This document shows positions 6,290 through 12,588 of a stretch of DNA of 12,588 nt, piece after piece. Numbering within the stretch: position 1 is the first letter of the stretch; the number at the start of each line of letters is the position of its first letter. The stretch comes from JACQAI01 sp035507915 (GTDB lineage Bacteria > Pseudomonadota > Alphaproteobacteria > Elsterales > Elsteraceae). Both the position numbers and the translations under genes were made by a program. The notes beneath the pieces were generated by a model. It saw only the letters and a program-made list of their open reading frames with translations, searched no databases and was not told the DNA's origin. The stretch is from positions 1 through 12,588 of the forward strand of contig DATJNS010000004.1 in assembly GCA_035507915.1 (NCBI GenBank), written 5' to 3'.

Positions 6290-6808
6290 ATGCGACGCGC
6301 TTGGCTGCTCGCGATCGGACTGTTCGGCGGCCTGTCCGCCTGCGCCGGTCCCCACACCGAGGTCCCCGAGGCGCTGCGCCTGCCGCCCGACCAGGTCGGC
6401 CTCCTGCGCTGGCACGGCACCGGCGCGCAGGTCTACGAGTGCCGGGCCGACGCCCAGGACCCGAGCAAGCACGTCTGGGTCCTGCGGGCGCCCGAGGCGC
6501 AGCTCTACGACGCCGCCGGCACGGTGGTGGGCAAGCACTACGCCGGACCGACCTGGCAGGCGCTCGACGGCAGCACGATCGTCGGCGAGGTCCGCGCGCA
6601 CGCCGACTCGCCCGACCCCGACGCCATCCCGTGGCTGCTTCTGGCGGCGCACTCGACCGGCGGCAGCGGCGTGCTGAGCCGCGTGAAAAGCGTCCAGCGC
6701 GTCGACACGGCGGGCGGCAAGGCGCCGGCAAGCTGCGGGGCGGACGATGCCGGCCATACGCTGCGGGTCCCCTACTCGGCGGCCTACGTGTTCGCGGTCA
6801 GCAAATGA
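6290..6808 (+). CDS. DUF3455-containing lipoprotein
   Basis: A 172-residue secreted protein starts at ATG 6290, with a strong GGGAGGGG Shine-Dalgarno sequence just upstream; an earlier in-frame ATG at 6218 lacks one. The N-terminus (MRRAWLLAIGLFGGLSAC) is a lipoprotein signal peptide with an LSAC lipobox, so Cys18 would be lipidated. The rest fits the DUF3455 family: VYECRA (48-53), PEAQLYDAAGTVVGKHYAGPTW (68-89), DGSTIVGEV, a conserved IPWLLL (113-118), SVQRVDTAGG (134-143) with Cys149, and VPYSAAYVF near the end. Family function is not established to my knowledge; family members are typically small secreted proteins. The gene is divergent from the MFS transporter and is followed by an imperfect inverted repeat. 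Confidence 0.9.
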   Translation: MRRAWLLAIGLFGGLSACAGPHTEVPEALRLPPDQVGLLRWHGTGAQVYECRADAQDPSKHVWVLRAPEAQLYDAAGTVVGKHYAGPTWQALDGSTIVGEVRAHADSPDPDAIPWLLLAAHSTGGSGVLSRVKSVQRVDTAGGKAPASCGADDAGHTLRVPYSAAYVFAVSK

Positions 6809-6810
6809 CC

Positions 6811-6882
6811 GGCGACGGCGGCCGGCGGACCGAAGGCAGGGCCACACGCCCCTCTCATCTCCGCCGTCCGTCGTCTGTCGCC
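6811..6882. repeat. Imperfect inverted repeat downstream of the DUF3455 gene
   Basis: The outer arms GGCGAC (6811-6816) and GTCGCC (6877-6882) match perfectly, and inner arms at 6820-6828 and 6861-6869 pair at 8 of 9 positions, around a 32-base loop. It begins two bases after the DUF3455 stop codon and ends about 45 bases before the ABC permease gene. It could act as a terminator separating the two transcription units, although no T-run follows, or be a decayed intergenic repeat copy. Confidence 0.45.
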
Positions 6883-6928
6883 TGATTGTCATGAAACCGT
6901 CGCGCGACAGCCGCTAGGGTCCGCGCCG

Positions 6929-7861
6929 ATGAGCGAGATGGCACGCACCAGCCCGGCGGCGGTCGAGCTGCGGTTCGACCGGCTGGCGGCGCTGACCCGC
7001 CATGGCAGGGCCTACCTGCTGCTGCTGCCGTCGCTCGGCTTTCTCGCGCTGTTCACCTACTTCCCGATCGTCCAGGTGCTGTGGAGCTCGCTCTACGACA
7101 AGCCCTTCGGCCAGAAGGCGCCGCTGTTCGTCGGGCTCGGCAACTATGCGCGCGTGCTCGGCGACGCCGCGTTCCGGCGGGCGCTGTTCAACAACGCGAT
7201 CTACGCCGCCGGCACCGTCCTGCCCAGCGTCGTGATCGCACTCCTGCTCGCGGTGCTGCTCAACCGCTCGAGCCGGCTCAACACCGTGCTGCGCGCGCTC
7301 CTGTTCTGCCCGACCATGATCCCGCTGGTCGCGGCGGCGGCGCTGTTCTCGTTCATCTTCATGCCGCAGCTCGGCCTGCTCGACTACTATCTCGCGAAGC
7401 TCGGCCTGCACGGCGCCAATTGGACCGGCGATCCCGACATCGCGCTCTATTCGCTGATGGCGCTGACGGTGTGGAAGAACGCCGGCTACTACATGCTGTT
7501 CTATCTGGCCGGGCTGCAGGCGATTCCCGACGAGGCGCACGAGGCGGCGACGCTCGAGGGCGCGACCTGGCTGCAGCGGCTATGGCACGTCACCCTGCCC
7601 TACCTCAAGCCGACCACCAGCTTCGTCGCCGTGATCGCGCTGATCAACGCCGTCACGTCGGTCGACCACGTGATCGTGCTGACCAAGGGCGGCCCGAACG
7701 GCGCGACCAACCTCCTGCTGTTCTACATCTACCAGAACGCGCACGAGTTCTACGATCCCGGCAAGGCGACCGCAGCGACCGCGCTCAGCGTCGCGCTGCT
7801 GCTCTGCCTGTCGCTCGGCGGGCTCAAGACGCTCGAGCGGGGTGCCGCCTATGGCACGTAG
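6929..7861 (+). CDS. ABC transporter permease, UgpA/MalF-like
   Basis: A 310-residue inner-membrane permease of the carbohydrate-uptake type (CUT1; UgpA/LacF-like). Six hydrophobic helices are visible, starting at residues about 28-52. The cytoplasmic coupling (EAA) loop EAATLEGATWLQRLWHVTLP lies at 205-224, the site that docks on the ATPase; Glu replaces the common Asp of EAAxxDGA. The N-terminus FDRLAALTRHGRAYLLLLPSLGFLALF is typical of the family. ATG 6929 is taken as the start; its Shine-Dalgarno sequence is weak, and ATG 6938 is an alternative. It overlaps the next permease gene by 11 bases, so the two are co-transcribed. It forms the translocation pore with that second permease. Confidence 0.95.
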   Translation: MSEMARTSPAAVELRFDRLAALTRHGRAYLLLLPSLGFLALFTYFPIVQVLWSSLYDKPFGQKAPLFVGLGNYARVLGDAAFRRALFNNAIYAAGTVLPSVVIALLLAVLLNRSSRLNTVLRALLFCPTMIPLVAAAALFSFIFMPQLGLLDYYLAKLGLHGANWTGDPDIALYSLMALTVWKNAGYYMLFYLAGLQAIPDEAHEAATLEGATWLQRLWHVTLPYLKPTTSFVAVIALINAVTSVDHVIVLTKGGPNGATNLLLFYIYQNAHEFYDPGKATAATALSVALLLCLSLGGLKTLERGAAYGT

Positions 7862-8684
7862 ATCGCAACCAGCAGGCGCCGCGGCCGCCGCGCTGCTCTG
7901 CGCGATCGCACTGGTTTGGACGACGCCGTTCCTCTGGATGGCGGTCGCCGCGTTCCGGCCCGACAGCGGCGGCAGCGCCGACATGGCCTCGCTGGTGCCC
8001 GGCCGGCCGACATTGGAGAACTTCGCCGAGGCGCTCGATAGCGCCGACTTCGCGCGCTACTACCTCAACACGACCATGGTCGTGCTCGGCATCCTGGCGG
8101 CCCAGCTCGTCACCATCACGCTCGCGGGCTACGCCTTCGCGCGCCTGCGCTTCCCCGGCCAGGGCGTGCTCTTCACGCTGTTCCTGCTGCAATTGATGCT
8201 GGTGCCGCCGATCCTGATCGTGCCCAACCTGACGACGGTGGTGCATCTCGGCCTGTACGACAATCTGCTCGGCGTGATGGCGCCCTATATCGCGTCGGCG
8301 TTCGGCACCTTCATGATGCGCCAGACCTTCCGGTCGATCCCGCGCGACTTCGAGGAAGCCGCGGTGGTCGACGGCGCGCGGCTGTGGCAGCTGCTGCGCT
8401 ACGTGCTGCTGCCGCTCGCCAAGCCCGGGCTGGTCGCGTTCTCGATCGTGTCGATCACCGCGCACTGGAACGAGTTCCTGTGGCCCCTGATGGTGACCAG
8501 CTCGCCCGAGACCCGCACCCTCACGGTCGGCCTCGCGAGCTTCGCGTCGGGCGCCGAGGCCGGCCAGCAATGGGGCCTGATCGCCGCCGGCACCTTGCTC
8601 GTCGCGCTGCCGCTGCTGATCGCGTTCGTCGCGTTCCAGCGCCAGTTCGTCAACAGCTTCATGTTCTCCGGCATCAAGGGTTGA
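7851..8684 (+). CDS. ABC transporter permease, UgpE/MalG-like
   Basis: A 277-residue second permease of the same importer. I chose ATG 7851, which overlaps the end of the first permease gene by 11 bases, over the in-frame GTG at 7842. Helices are visible at about 10-34, 74-98, 105-128 and onward. The coupling loop EEAAVVDGARLWQLLRYVLL is at 168-187, followed by the Pro188 and KPG (191-193) of the family, and the C-terminal FVNSFMFSGIKG is the usual MalG/UgpE-type tail (consensus ending VxGxxxGxxKG). The heterodimer with the upstream permease needs a pair of ATPase subunits on the cytoplasmic face, and no such gene is present in the window. Confidence 0.95.
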   Translation: MARRSQPAGAAAAALLCAIALVWTTPFLWMAVAAFRPDSGGSADMASLVPGRPTLENFAEALDSADFARYYLNTTMVVLGILAAQLVTITLAGYAFARLRFPGQGVLFTLFLLQLMLVPPILIVPNLTTVVHLGLYDNLLGVMAPYIASAFGTFMMRQTFRSIPRDFEEAAVVDGARLWQLLRYVLLPLAKPGLVAFSIVSITAHWNEFLWPLMVTSSPETRTLTVGLASFASGAEAGQQWGLIAAGTLLVALPLLIAFVAFQRQFVNSFMFSGIKG

Positions 8685-8724
8685 CACGCATCAACGATCA
8701 ACACTGCGGGTGAGGGGGATCGCC

Positions 8725-10047
8725 ATGCTCATGAAACGAATCGCGCAACTCGGCGTCGTCGCGCTCGGCGTCGTCTGGATCGGCGCGTCCGCGCTGGCCG
8801 CGACGCGCATCGAGTTCTTCTTTCCGACGCCGGTCGAGGGCCAGCTCGCGAAAGAGATGACCAACATGGTCAAGCGCTTCAACGCGAGCCAGTCCGACGT
8901 CGAGGTGGTCGCCGTCTACACCGGCAGCTACGACGAGACCAAGACCAAGATGCAGGCGGCGATCGCGGCCGGGAAACCGCCCGGCGTCGTCTTGACCTCG
9001 GCCAACTTCGTGCTCGAGTACAAGATCAACGACCTGATCGCGCCGCTGGAGCCGCTGCTCGAGGCCGAAGGCACGACGGGCACGAAGTTCCTCGCCGATT
9101 TCTGGCCGGCGCTGCACGCGAACGCCACGGTCGACGGCAAGCTCTACGCCATCCCGTTCCAGAACTCGACGCCGCTGCTCTACTACAACAAGGCGATGCT
9201 GAAGGAGGCCGGCTTCGACCACGCTCCGGTCGATTGGGCCGAGCTAAACACGATGGCGACCAAGCTGACCAAGAAGAGCGGCGGCGAGGTCGAGCGCTGG
9301 GGTCTCATGATGCCGCAGACCTACGACTATTGCGGCTGGCTGTTCTCCGGCTTCGTGATGTCGAACGGCGGCCTCTACTTCAATCCGGTCTACGGCGGCG
9401 AGGTCTACTACGACGCGCCGTCGACCCTGGGCGCGCTCAAGTTCTACGACGACGCCGTGCACAAGTACGGCTACATGCCGGGCGCGGTGACCGAGGCGAA
9501 GGACGCGTCGGCCAGCTTCTTCGCCGGCAAGGCCGCGATGATCGCGGTGTCGACCGGCGCACTGTCGTTCATCCGCGACAATGCCAAGTTCGACTACGGC
9601 GTCGCCTTCATGCCGCGCAACGTGCGCAACGCGGTGCCGATCGGCGGCGGCTCGCTGGTGACGCCCAAGGGCCTGCCGGCCGACCAGCAGAAGGCCGCCT
9701 GGACGTTCATGAAGTGGCTCTCGGCGCCCGAGCAGCTCGGCAGCTGGAGCCGCTTCACCGGCTACTTCGCGCCGCGCGAGAGCAGCTACGACCTGCCCGA
9801 GATGAAGGCGTTCACCACCGCCCATCCCGACGCCGTGGTCGCGATCAAGCAGCTGGAGTACGCCCAGCCCTGGTTCGCGACCTACAACACGGTCGCGGTG
9901 CGCCAGGCAATGGAGGACCAGATCCAGGCCGTGATCACGGGCAAGAAGAAGCCCGAGCAGGCGGTCAAGGACGCCCAGAAGGCCGCCGACGAGATCATGA
10001 AGCCCTACGTCGACGCGACCGCCGGCACGGTCAAGACCGGCGGCTGA
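8725..10047 (+). CDS. ABC transporter substrate-binding protein, UgpB-like
   Basis: A 440-residue periplasmic solute receptor of the CUT1 (SBP_1/SBP_8) family. ATG 8725 is preceded by GAGGGGG at 6 bases, better than the in-frame GTG at 8710 or the ATG at 8731. Residues 1-25 are a signal peptide (KR, hydrophobic core, ASALA before ATRIEF). The mature part shows family features: YAIPFQNSTPLLYYNKAML (about 138-156), the hinge segment FAGKAAMIAVSTGA, MPIGGG-like region VPIGGGSLVTPKG, and a C-terminal QDQI/KDAQKAADEIMK helix. It resembles UgpB-type glycerol-3-phosphate or sugar receptors. The ligand cannot be assigned; many relatives are mis-annotated by homology alone. It is 40 bases downstream of the permease genes, and an 18-base gap separates its stop from the palindromic repeat. 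Confidence 0.95.
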   Translation: MLMKRIAQLGVVALGVVWIGASALAATRIEFFFPTPVEGQLAKEMTNMVKRFNASQSDVEVVAVYTGSYDETKTKMQAAIAAGKPPGVVLTSANFVLEYKINDLIAPLEPLLEAEGTTGTKFLADFWPALHANATVDGKLYAIPFQNSTPLLYYNKAMLKEAGFDHAPVDWAELNTMATKLTKKSGGEVERWGLMMPQTYDYCGWLFSGFVMSNGGLYFNPVYGGEVYYDAPSTLGALKFYDDAVHKYGYMPGAVTEAKDASASFFAGKAAMIAVSTGALSFIRDNAKFDYGVAFMPRNVRNAVPIGGGSLVTPKGLPADQQKAAWTFMKWLSAPEQLGSWSRFTGYFAPRESSYDLPEMKAFTTAHPDAVVAIKQLEYAQPWFATYNTVAVRQAMEDQIQAVITGKKKPEQAVKDAQKAADEIMKPYVDATAGTVKTGG

Positions 10048-10063
10048 GGCTCATCGCTGCTTC

Positions 10064-10141
10064 AGCCGTCATTGCGAGCGAAGCGAAGCAATCCAGCGGG
10101 CGGTCTGGATTGCTTCGTCGCTGCGCTCCTCGCAATGACGG
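10064..10141. repeat. Palindromic intergenic repeat, copy A
   Basis: Left arm 10066-10096 and right arm 10105-10141 are inverted copies. Thirteen outer bases (ccgtcattgcgag) and twelve inner bases (gaagcaatccag) pair perfectly around an asymmetric internal bulge (6 versus 12 bases), with an 8-base apical loop. Nearly the same element, in the same orientation, occurs at 12362-12453. It lies between the binding-protein stop (10047) and the dioxygenase start (10176). In the mRNA it would form a long hairpin that could stabilise the transporter message or reduce read-through. TATAGAAT immediately after it (10142-10149) resembles a -10 box, but I see no matching -35. Sequences of this type are dispersed in many bacterial genomes and are sometimes mis-annotated as short proteins. 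Confidence 0.9.
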
Positions 10142-10175
10142 TATAGAATGCACTGACCTGAGAGGAATGAGGTCC

Positions 10176-11000
10176 ATGGCTGGACAAGTCTTGATGAGCG
10201 CGATCGCCTCGCACTCGCCGCGCATCGGCATCGAGGCCAACGCGCCCGATTTCCTGCACGGCGTGATCAAGGGCTCGTACGCGATGGGCCGCGCGATCCA
10301 GGCGCTCGAGCCCGACGTGATCGTGCTGCAATCGGCGCACTGGGTGACCACCTTCACCTGGTACGTGACGTGCCAGGTGCGCCACCACGGCGCCTGCGTG
10401 TCCGACGAGCTGCCCGACCTGATCCCCGGCGTGCCCTACGACCGGCCGGGCGACCCCGCCTTCGGCGCCGTCCTGGTCGACGCGCTCAAGGCCAACGGCA
10501 TGCTGGCCGGCCAGAACACGACCGAGCACTACAAGTGGGACTACGGCACCTTCGTGCCGCTGCAGTATCTCGACCCCGCCCAGCGCATCCCGGTCGTCAC
10601 CATGGGGACCTGCGTCGCCGCCGATCTCGACGAGTGCTACCAGGTCGGCGTCGCGGTGCGCGACGCGGCCCACAAGTCGGGCAAGCGCGTGGTGTTCGTC
10701 GCGAGCTCGGCGTTGTCCCACAAGCTCGTGCGCGCGCCCGAGGCGTGGCCGAGCGAGATGCACCAGAAGCTCGACCACGACTACATGGACCTGCTGCGCG
10801 CCGGCAAGGTCGCCGAGGCGCGCCGCTTCCTCGACGACTACGCGCCGGTCACCAAGGTCGAGATGGGCGGGCGCAACCTCGCCACCATGCTGGGCGTGCT
10901 CGACGGCATCCCGGCGGCGCACCTCAAGGGCGCCGAGTACGGCGAGTACGGCCCCTCCTCGGGCGCCGGCCACACCAACTTCGCCGTCACGATCCAGTAG
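10176..11000 (+). CDS. Class III extradiol ring-cleavage dioxygenase (LigB/HpaD-like)
   Basis: A 274-residue cytoplasmic non-haem Fe(II) enzyme of the LigB superfamily, which opens catechol-type rings next to the hydroxyls with molecular oxygen. Expected ligands are visible: His13 in IASHSP, His55 in SAHW and Glu257 in EYGEYGPSSGAGH. His182 in SSALSH corresponds to the catalytic base. CVSDELPDLIPGVPYDRPGD (74-93) and DYGTFVPLQYL (122-132) align by eye with E. coli HpaD, the homoprotocatechuate 2,3-dioxygenase. Relatives such as 2-aminophenol or hydroxypyridone dioxygenases share these motifs, so the substrate is open. ATG 10176 has AGAGGA nine bases upstream; ATG 10167 is too close to it. No other ring-degradation gene is present. 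The gene follows the ABC importer on the same strand and ends nine bases from the convergent AarF gene. Confidence 0.9.
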   Translation: MAGQVLMSAIASHSPRIGIEANAPDFLHGVIKGSYAMGRAIQALEPDVIVLQSAHWVTTFTWYVTCQVRHHGACVSDELPDLIPGVPYDRPGDPAFGAVLVDALKANGMLAGQNTTEHYKWDYGTFVPLQYLDPAQRIPVVTMGTCVAADLDECYQVGVAVRDAAHKSGKRVVFVASSALSHKLVRAPEAWPSEMHQKLDHDYMDLLRAGKVAEARRFLDDYAPVTKVEMGGRNLATMLGVLDGIPAAHLKGAEYGEYGPSSGAGHTNFAVTIQ

Positions 11001-11009
11001 GCTCGGGCG

Positions 11010-12350
11010 CTACACCGGCAGCGGCACGCCGGCCTTCTTGAAGGCGGCGGCCTGGCGCTTGGCGAGCGCCTCGGTCGAGAAGTCCTCGATCAGGCTGTTG
11101 AACAGCCGGTGCCAGTTGATCTCGGCCTTGAGGTGCAGGAACACCGAGCCGAGGCCGATCGCCGCGCGGTCCATGAACACGAACTCGCGCGGCGGCATGA
11201 CGCCGCCGATGCGTCGCAGGTCCTTGTGCACCGTCTCGGCGACGTCGCGCCCGTAGATGCCGGTCGAGGTGTCCTGGATCTTGCGCGCGCGGTCGTCCAT
11301 CAGCGGCGCGTACACGTAGGCGGCCCAGCGGTTCAGGATCTCGATCGTCTCCGACGCCAGGTTCTTGAAGCCCCAGGTCTCGTAGGCGTGCACCGCGAGC
11401 GCGCGGTCGTCGCGCATCAGCGCGTGGTAGAGATCGATCACGCCGCGCACGAAGCTCGGCTGGAAGGTGCGGATGCAGCCGAAGTCGAGCAGATTGATGG
11501 CGCCGTCGGGCCGCACCGTGTAGTTGCCGAGATGCGGATCGCCGTGGATCACGCCGTAGAAGTAGAACGGCACGTACCAGGCGCGGAACATGTTGTGGGC
11601 GACCTGGTTGCGCCGCTCGAGATGGCTGTCGACGAACGACAGGATCGACTCGCCATCAAGCCAGTTCATGGTCAGGAGCCGGCGCGTGCACAAATCGGCG
11701 ACCGGCACCGGCACGTGGACATGCGCCTCGTCGGCCAGCATGCGGCGGTAGAGCGCCATATGGCGCGCCTCGAGACCGTAATCGAGCTCCTCGCGCAGCC
11801 GCGCGGCGATCTCGGCATGGATCTCGCCGGTCGAGATCGCGCGGTCGTAGCGCTCGTAGAGCGCGAACACGAGCTTCAATTGGTTGAGGTCGGCCTCGAC
11901 CGCCGACTGCATGTCCGGGTACTGCAGCTTGACGGCGAGCGCGGCGCCGTCGAGCGACGTCGCGCGATGCACCTGGCCGAGCGACGCCGCGGCCGCCGCG
12001 CTCTGCTCGAACGAAGCGAACTTGGCGCGCCAGGCGGTCCCGAGCTCGGCGGCCATGCGGCGGCGCACGAACGGCCAGCCCATCGACGGCGCGTTGGCCT
12101 GCAGCTGGGTCAGCTGCTGGACGTACTCCTTGGGCAGCGCCTCGGGGATGGTCGCCAGGAGCTGGGCGACCTTCATCAGCGGGCCCTTGATGCCGCCGAG
12201 CGCCGCCTTGAGATCGGCGGCGTGCTTGCCGCGATCGAGCGACATGCCGAGATAGCGCTCGCCGGCGAGCCGCGCCGCCAGCCCGCCGACCGCCGTCGTC
12301 ACCTGGGCATAGCGCCGGAACCGGCCGCCGATCGTATTCTCGTCCGCCAC
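11010..12350 (-). CDS. ABC1/AarF/UbiB-family atypical kinase
   Basis: A 446-residue protein of the ABC1 (AarF/UbiB/COQ8) family, atypical protein-kinase-like ATPases linked to ubiquinone biosynthesis or lipid handling. Translation starts at GTG (12348-12350), preceded by AAAGGA at about 5 bases. The N-terminal family motif is K60-V-A-Q63 in MKVAQLLATIPEALP, where the usual KxGQ has Ala for Gly. The Ala-rich nucleotide loop SAAAAASLGQVHRA is at 117-130, the ATP-binding Lys141 is in LAVKLQYPD, the EELDYGLEA motif is at 187-195, the catalytic loop HGDPHLGN at 269-276 and the metal-binding DFG at 289-291. All core kinase residues are kept, so it is probably active. No C-terminal membrane helices are evident, unlike UbiB. 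It is the second gene after pepF on this strand, and the gap holds repeat copy B. Confidence 0.93.
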   Translation of the reverse strand: MADENTIGGRFRRYAQVTTAVGGLAARLAGERYLGMSLDRGKHAADLKAALGGIKGPLMKVAQLLATIPEALPKEYVQQLTQLQANAPSMGWPFVRRRMAAELGTAWRAKFASFEQSAAAAASLGQVHRATSLDGAALAVKLQYPDMQSAVEADLNQLKLVFALYERYDRAISTGEIHAEIAARLREELDYGLEARHMALYRRMLADEAHVHVPVPVADLCTRRLLTMNWLDGESILSFVDSHLERRNQVAHNMFRAWYVPFYFYGVIHGDPHLGNYTVRPDGAINLLDFGCIRTFQPSFVRGVIDLYHALMRDDRALAVHAYETWGFKNLASETIEILNRWAAYVYAPLMDDRARKIQDTSTGIYGRDVAETVHKDLRRIGGVMPPREFVFMDRAAIGLGSVFLHLKAEINWHRLFNSLIEDFSTEALAKRQAAAFKKAGVPLPV

Positions 12351-12361
12351 GATGTCCTTTT

Positions 12362-12453
12362 AGCCGTCATTGCGAGCGAAGCGAAGCAATCCAGAGGGCG
12401 TCACCGCTCCCCCGTCCTCTGGATTGCTTCGTCGCTGCGCTACCGCAATGACG
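12362..12453. repeat. Palindromic intergenic repeat, copy B
   Basis: Second copy of the element at 10064-10141, in the same orientation. The left arm is identical to that of copy A over at least 31 bases, and the right arm (12416-12453) differs only in a short patch near its outer end. Arms pair over 10 outer and 15 inner bases around the same asymmetric bulge; the apical spacer is longer (18 bases). The element fills almost all of the 108-base gap between the pepF stop and the AarF start and ends three bases short of the AarF Shine-Dalgarno sequence. Confidence 0.9.
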
Positions 12454-12458
12454 ATGGG

Positions 12459-12588
12459 TTAAGAGAGCCGCTCCAGCTCGTCGATCATGGCGGAGACGAC
12501 GCCGAGGCCCTGGGCCCAGAACCGCTTGTCGCGCGCGTCGAGGCCGAACGGCGCGAGCAGCGCGCCGTGATGCTTCGAGCCGCCGGCG
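12459..12588 (-). CDS. pepF: Oligoendopeptidase F (M3 family), C-terminal fragment
   Basis: Only the last 42 codons are in the window; the gene continues past position 12588. The stop is TAA (12459-12461 on the plus strand as tta). The visible end reads GGSKHHGALLAPFGLDARDK, then RFWAQGLGVVSAMIDELERLS. I recognise this as the conserved C-terminus of PepF-type M3 zinc metallopeptidases, which cut oligopeptides in the cytoplasm. The HExxH zinc site lies further upstream and cannot be checked here. The gene is on the same strand as the AarF gene, with repeat copy B between them. Confidence 0.85.
   Translation of the reverse strand, partial: AGGSKHHGALLAPFGLDARDKRFWAQGLGVVSAMIDELERLS

Noticed and set aside
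9234..10175. Upstream extension of the dioxygenase frame into the binding-protein gene
   Set aside because: The extension is an out-of-frame shadow of the binding protein plus the repeat; ATG 10176 has a suitable ribosome binding site.
10031..10357. Minus-strand reading frame of 108 codons starting in the dioxygenase gene and running through repeat copy A
   Set aside because: Part of its translation is the palindromic repeat read as protein, a common false gene call, and the rest is antisense to the dioxygenase.
11001..11009. Terminator between the convergent dioxygenase and AarF genes
   Set aside because: Only nine bases separate the stops, and I could find no convincing stem followed by T-run there.
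10064..12453. Composite transposon bounded by the two palindromic repeats
   Set aside because: The repeats are in direct orientation, no transposase lies between them, and the enclosed genes have the same base composition as their neighbours by eye.

Overview
The window is strongly GC-rich and densely coded, with frequent GTG starts and very short or overlapping gene junctions. The split transhydrogenase genes (separate pntAA and pntAB), the AarF/UbiB-type kinase with a KVAQ motif, and the intergenic palindromic repeats reading gtcattgcgag...gaagcaatcc all suggest a free-living alphaproteobacterium, perhaps of the Rhodospirillales/Rhizobiales type. The taxonomic call is inference. I see no rRNA, tRNA, CRISPR array, transposase, phage gene or replication origin, and no gene-free stretch longer than about 155 bases.

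Layout. At 5-672 (+) lie two small unidentified genes joined by a GTGA stop/start overlap; the second has some HEPN-like character. At 707-800 there is a large inverted repeat between convergent genes. At 3853-828 (-) is a complete pntAA-pntAB-pntB operon for the proton-translocating NAD(P) transhydrogenase, which uses the proton gradient to make NADPH from NADH. At 4602-4009 (-) is a small membrane-anchored Sel1-repeat-like protein, divergent from a two-helix membrane protein at 4708-4962 (+). At 6153-4975 (-) is an MFS transporter, divergent from a DUF3455 lipoprotein at 6290-6808 (+).

At 6929-10047 (+) is a carbohydrate/glycerol-3-phosphate-type (UgpA/UgpE/UgpB-like) ABC importer consisting of two permeases and a periplasmic binding protein. 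The ATPase gene is absent from the window. It is followed, after a palindromic repeat, by a class III extradiol (LigB/HpaD-like) ring-cleavage dioxygenase at 10176-11000 (+). Facing it is an ABC1/AarF/UbiB-family kinase-like gene at 12350-11010 (-). A second copy of the same palindromic repeat fills the gap to the 3' end of an M3-family oligoendopeptidase F gene that runs off the window (12588-12459, -).

Functional picture. Most of the window is ordinary chromosomal metabolism: redox balancing by transhydrogenase, solute import, an isolated aromatic-ring dioxygenase, and a UbiB-family kinase. I do not see convincing evidence for a new defence or mobile system. The most distinctive signals are structural. 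The 707-800 repeat has arms that each form a perfect hairpin, with an internally compensating base-pair swap between arms. Two near-identical same-orientation palindromes sit at 10064-10141 and 12362-12453. Possible operator-like symmetries lie in the two divergent promoter regions.
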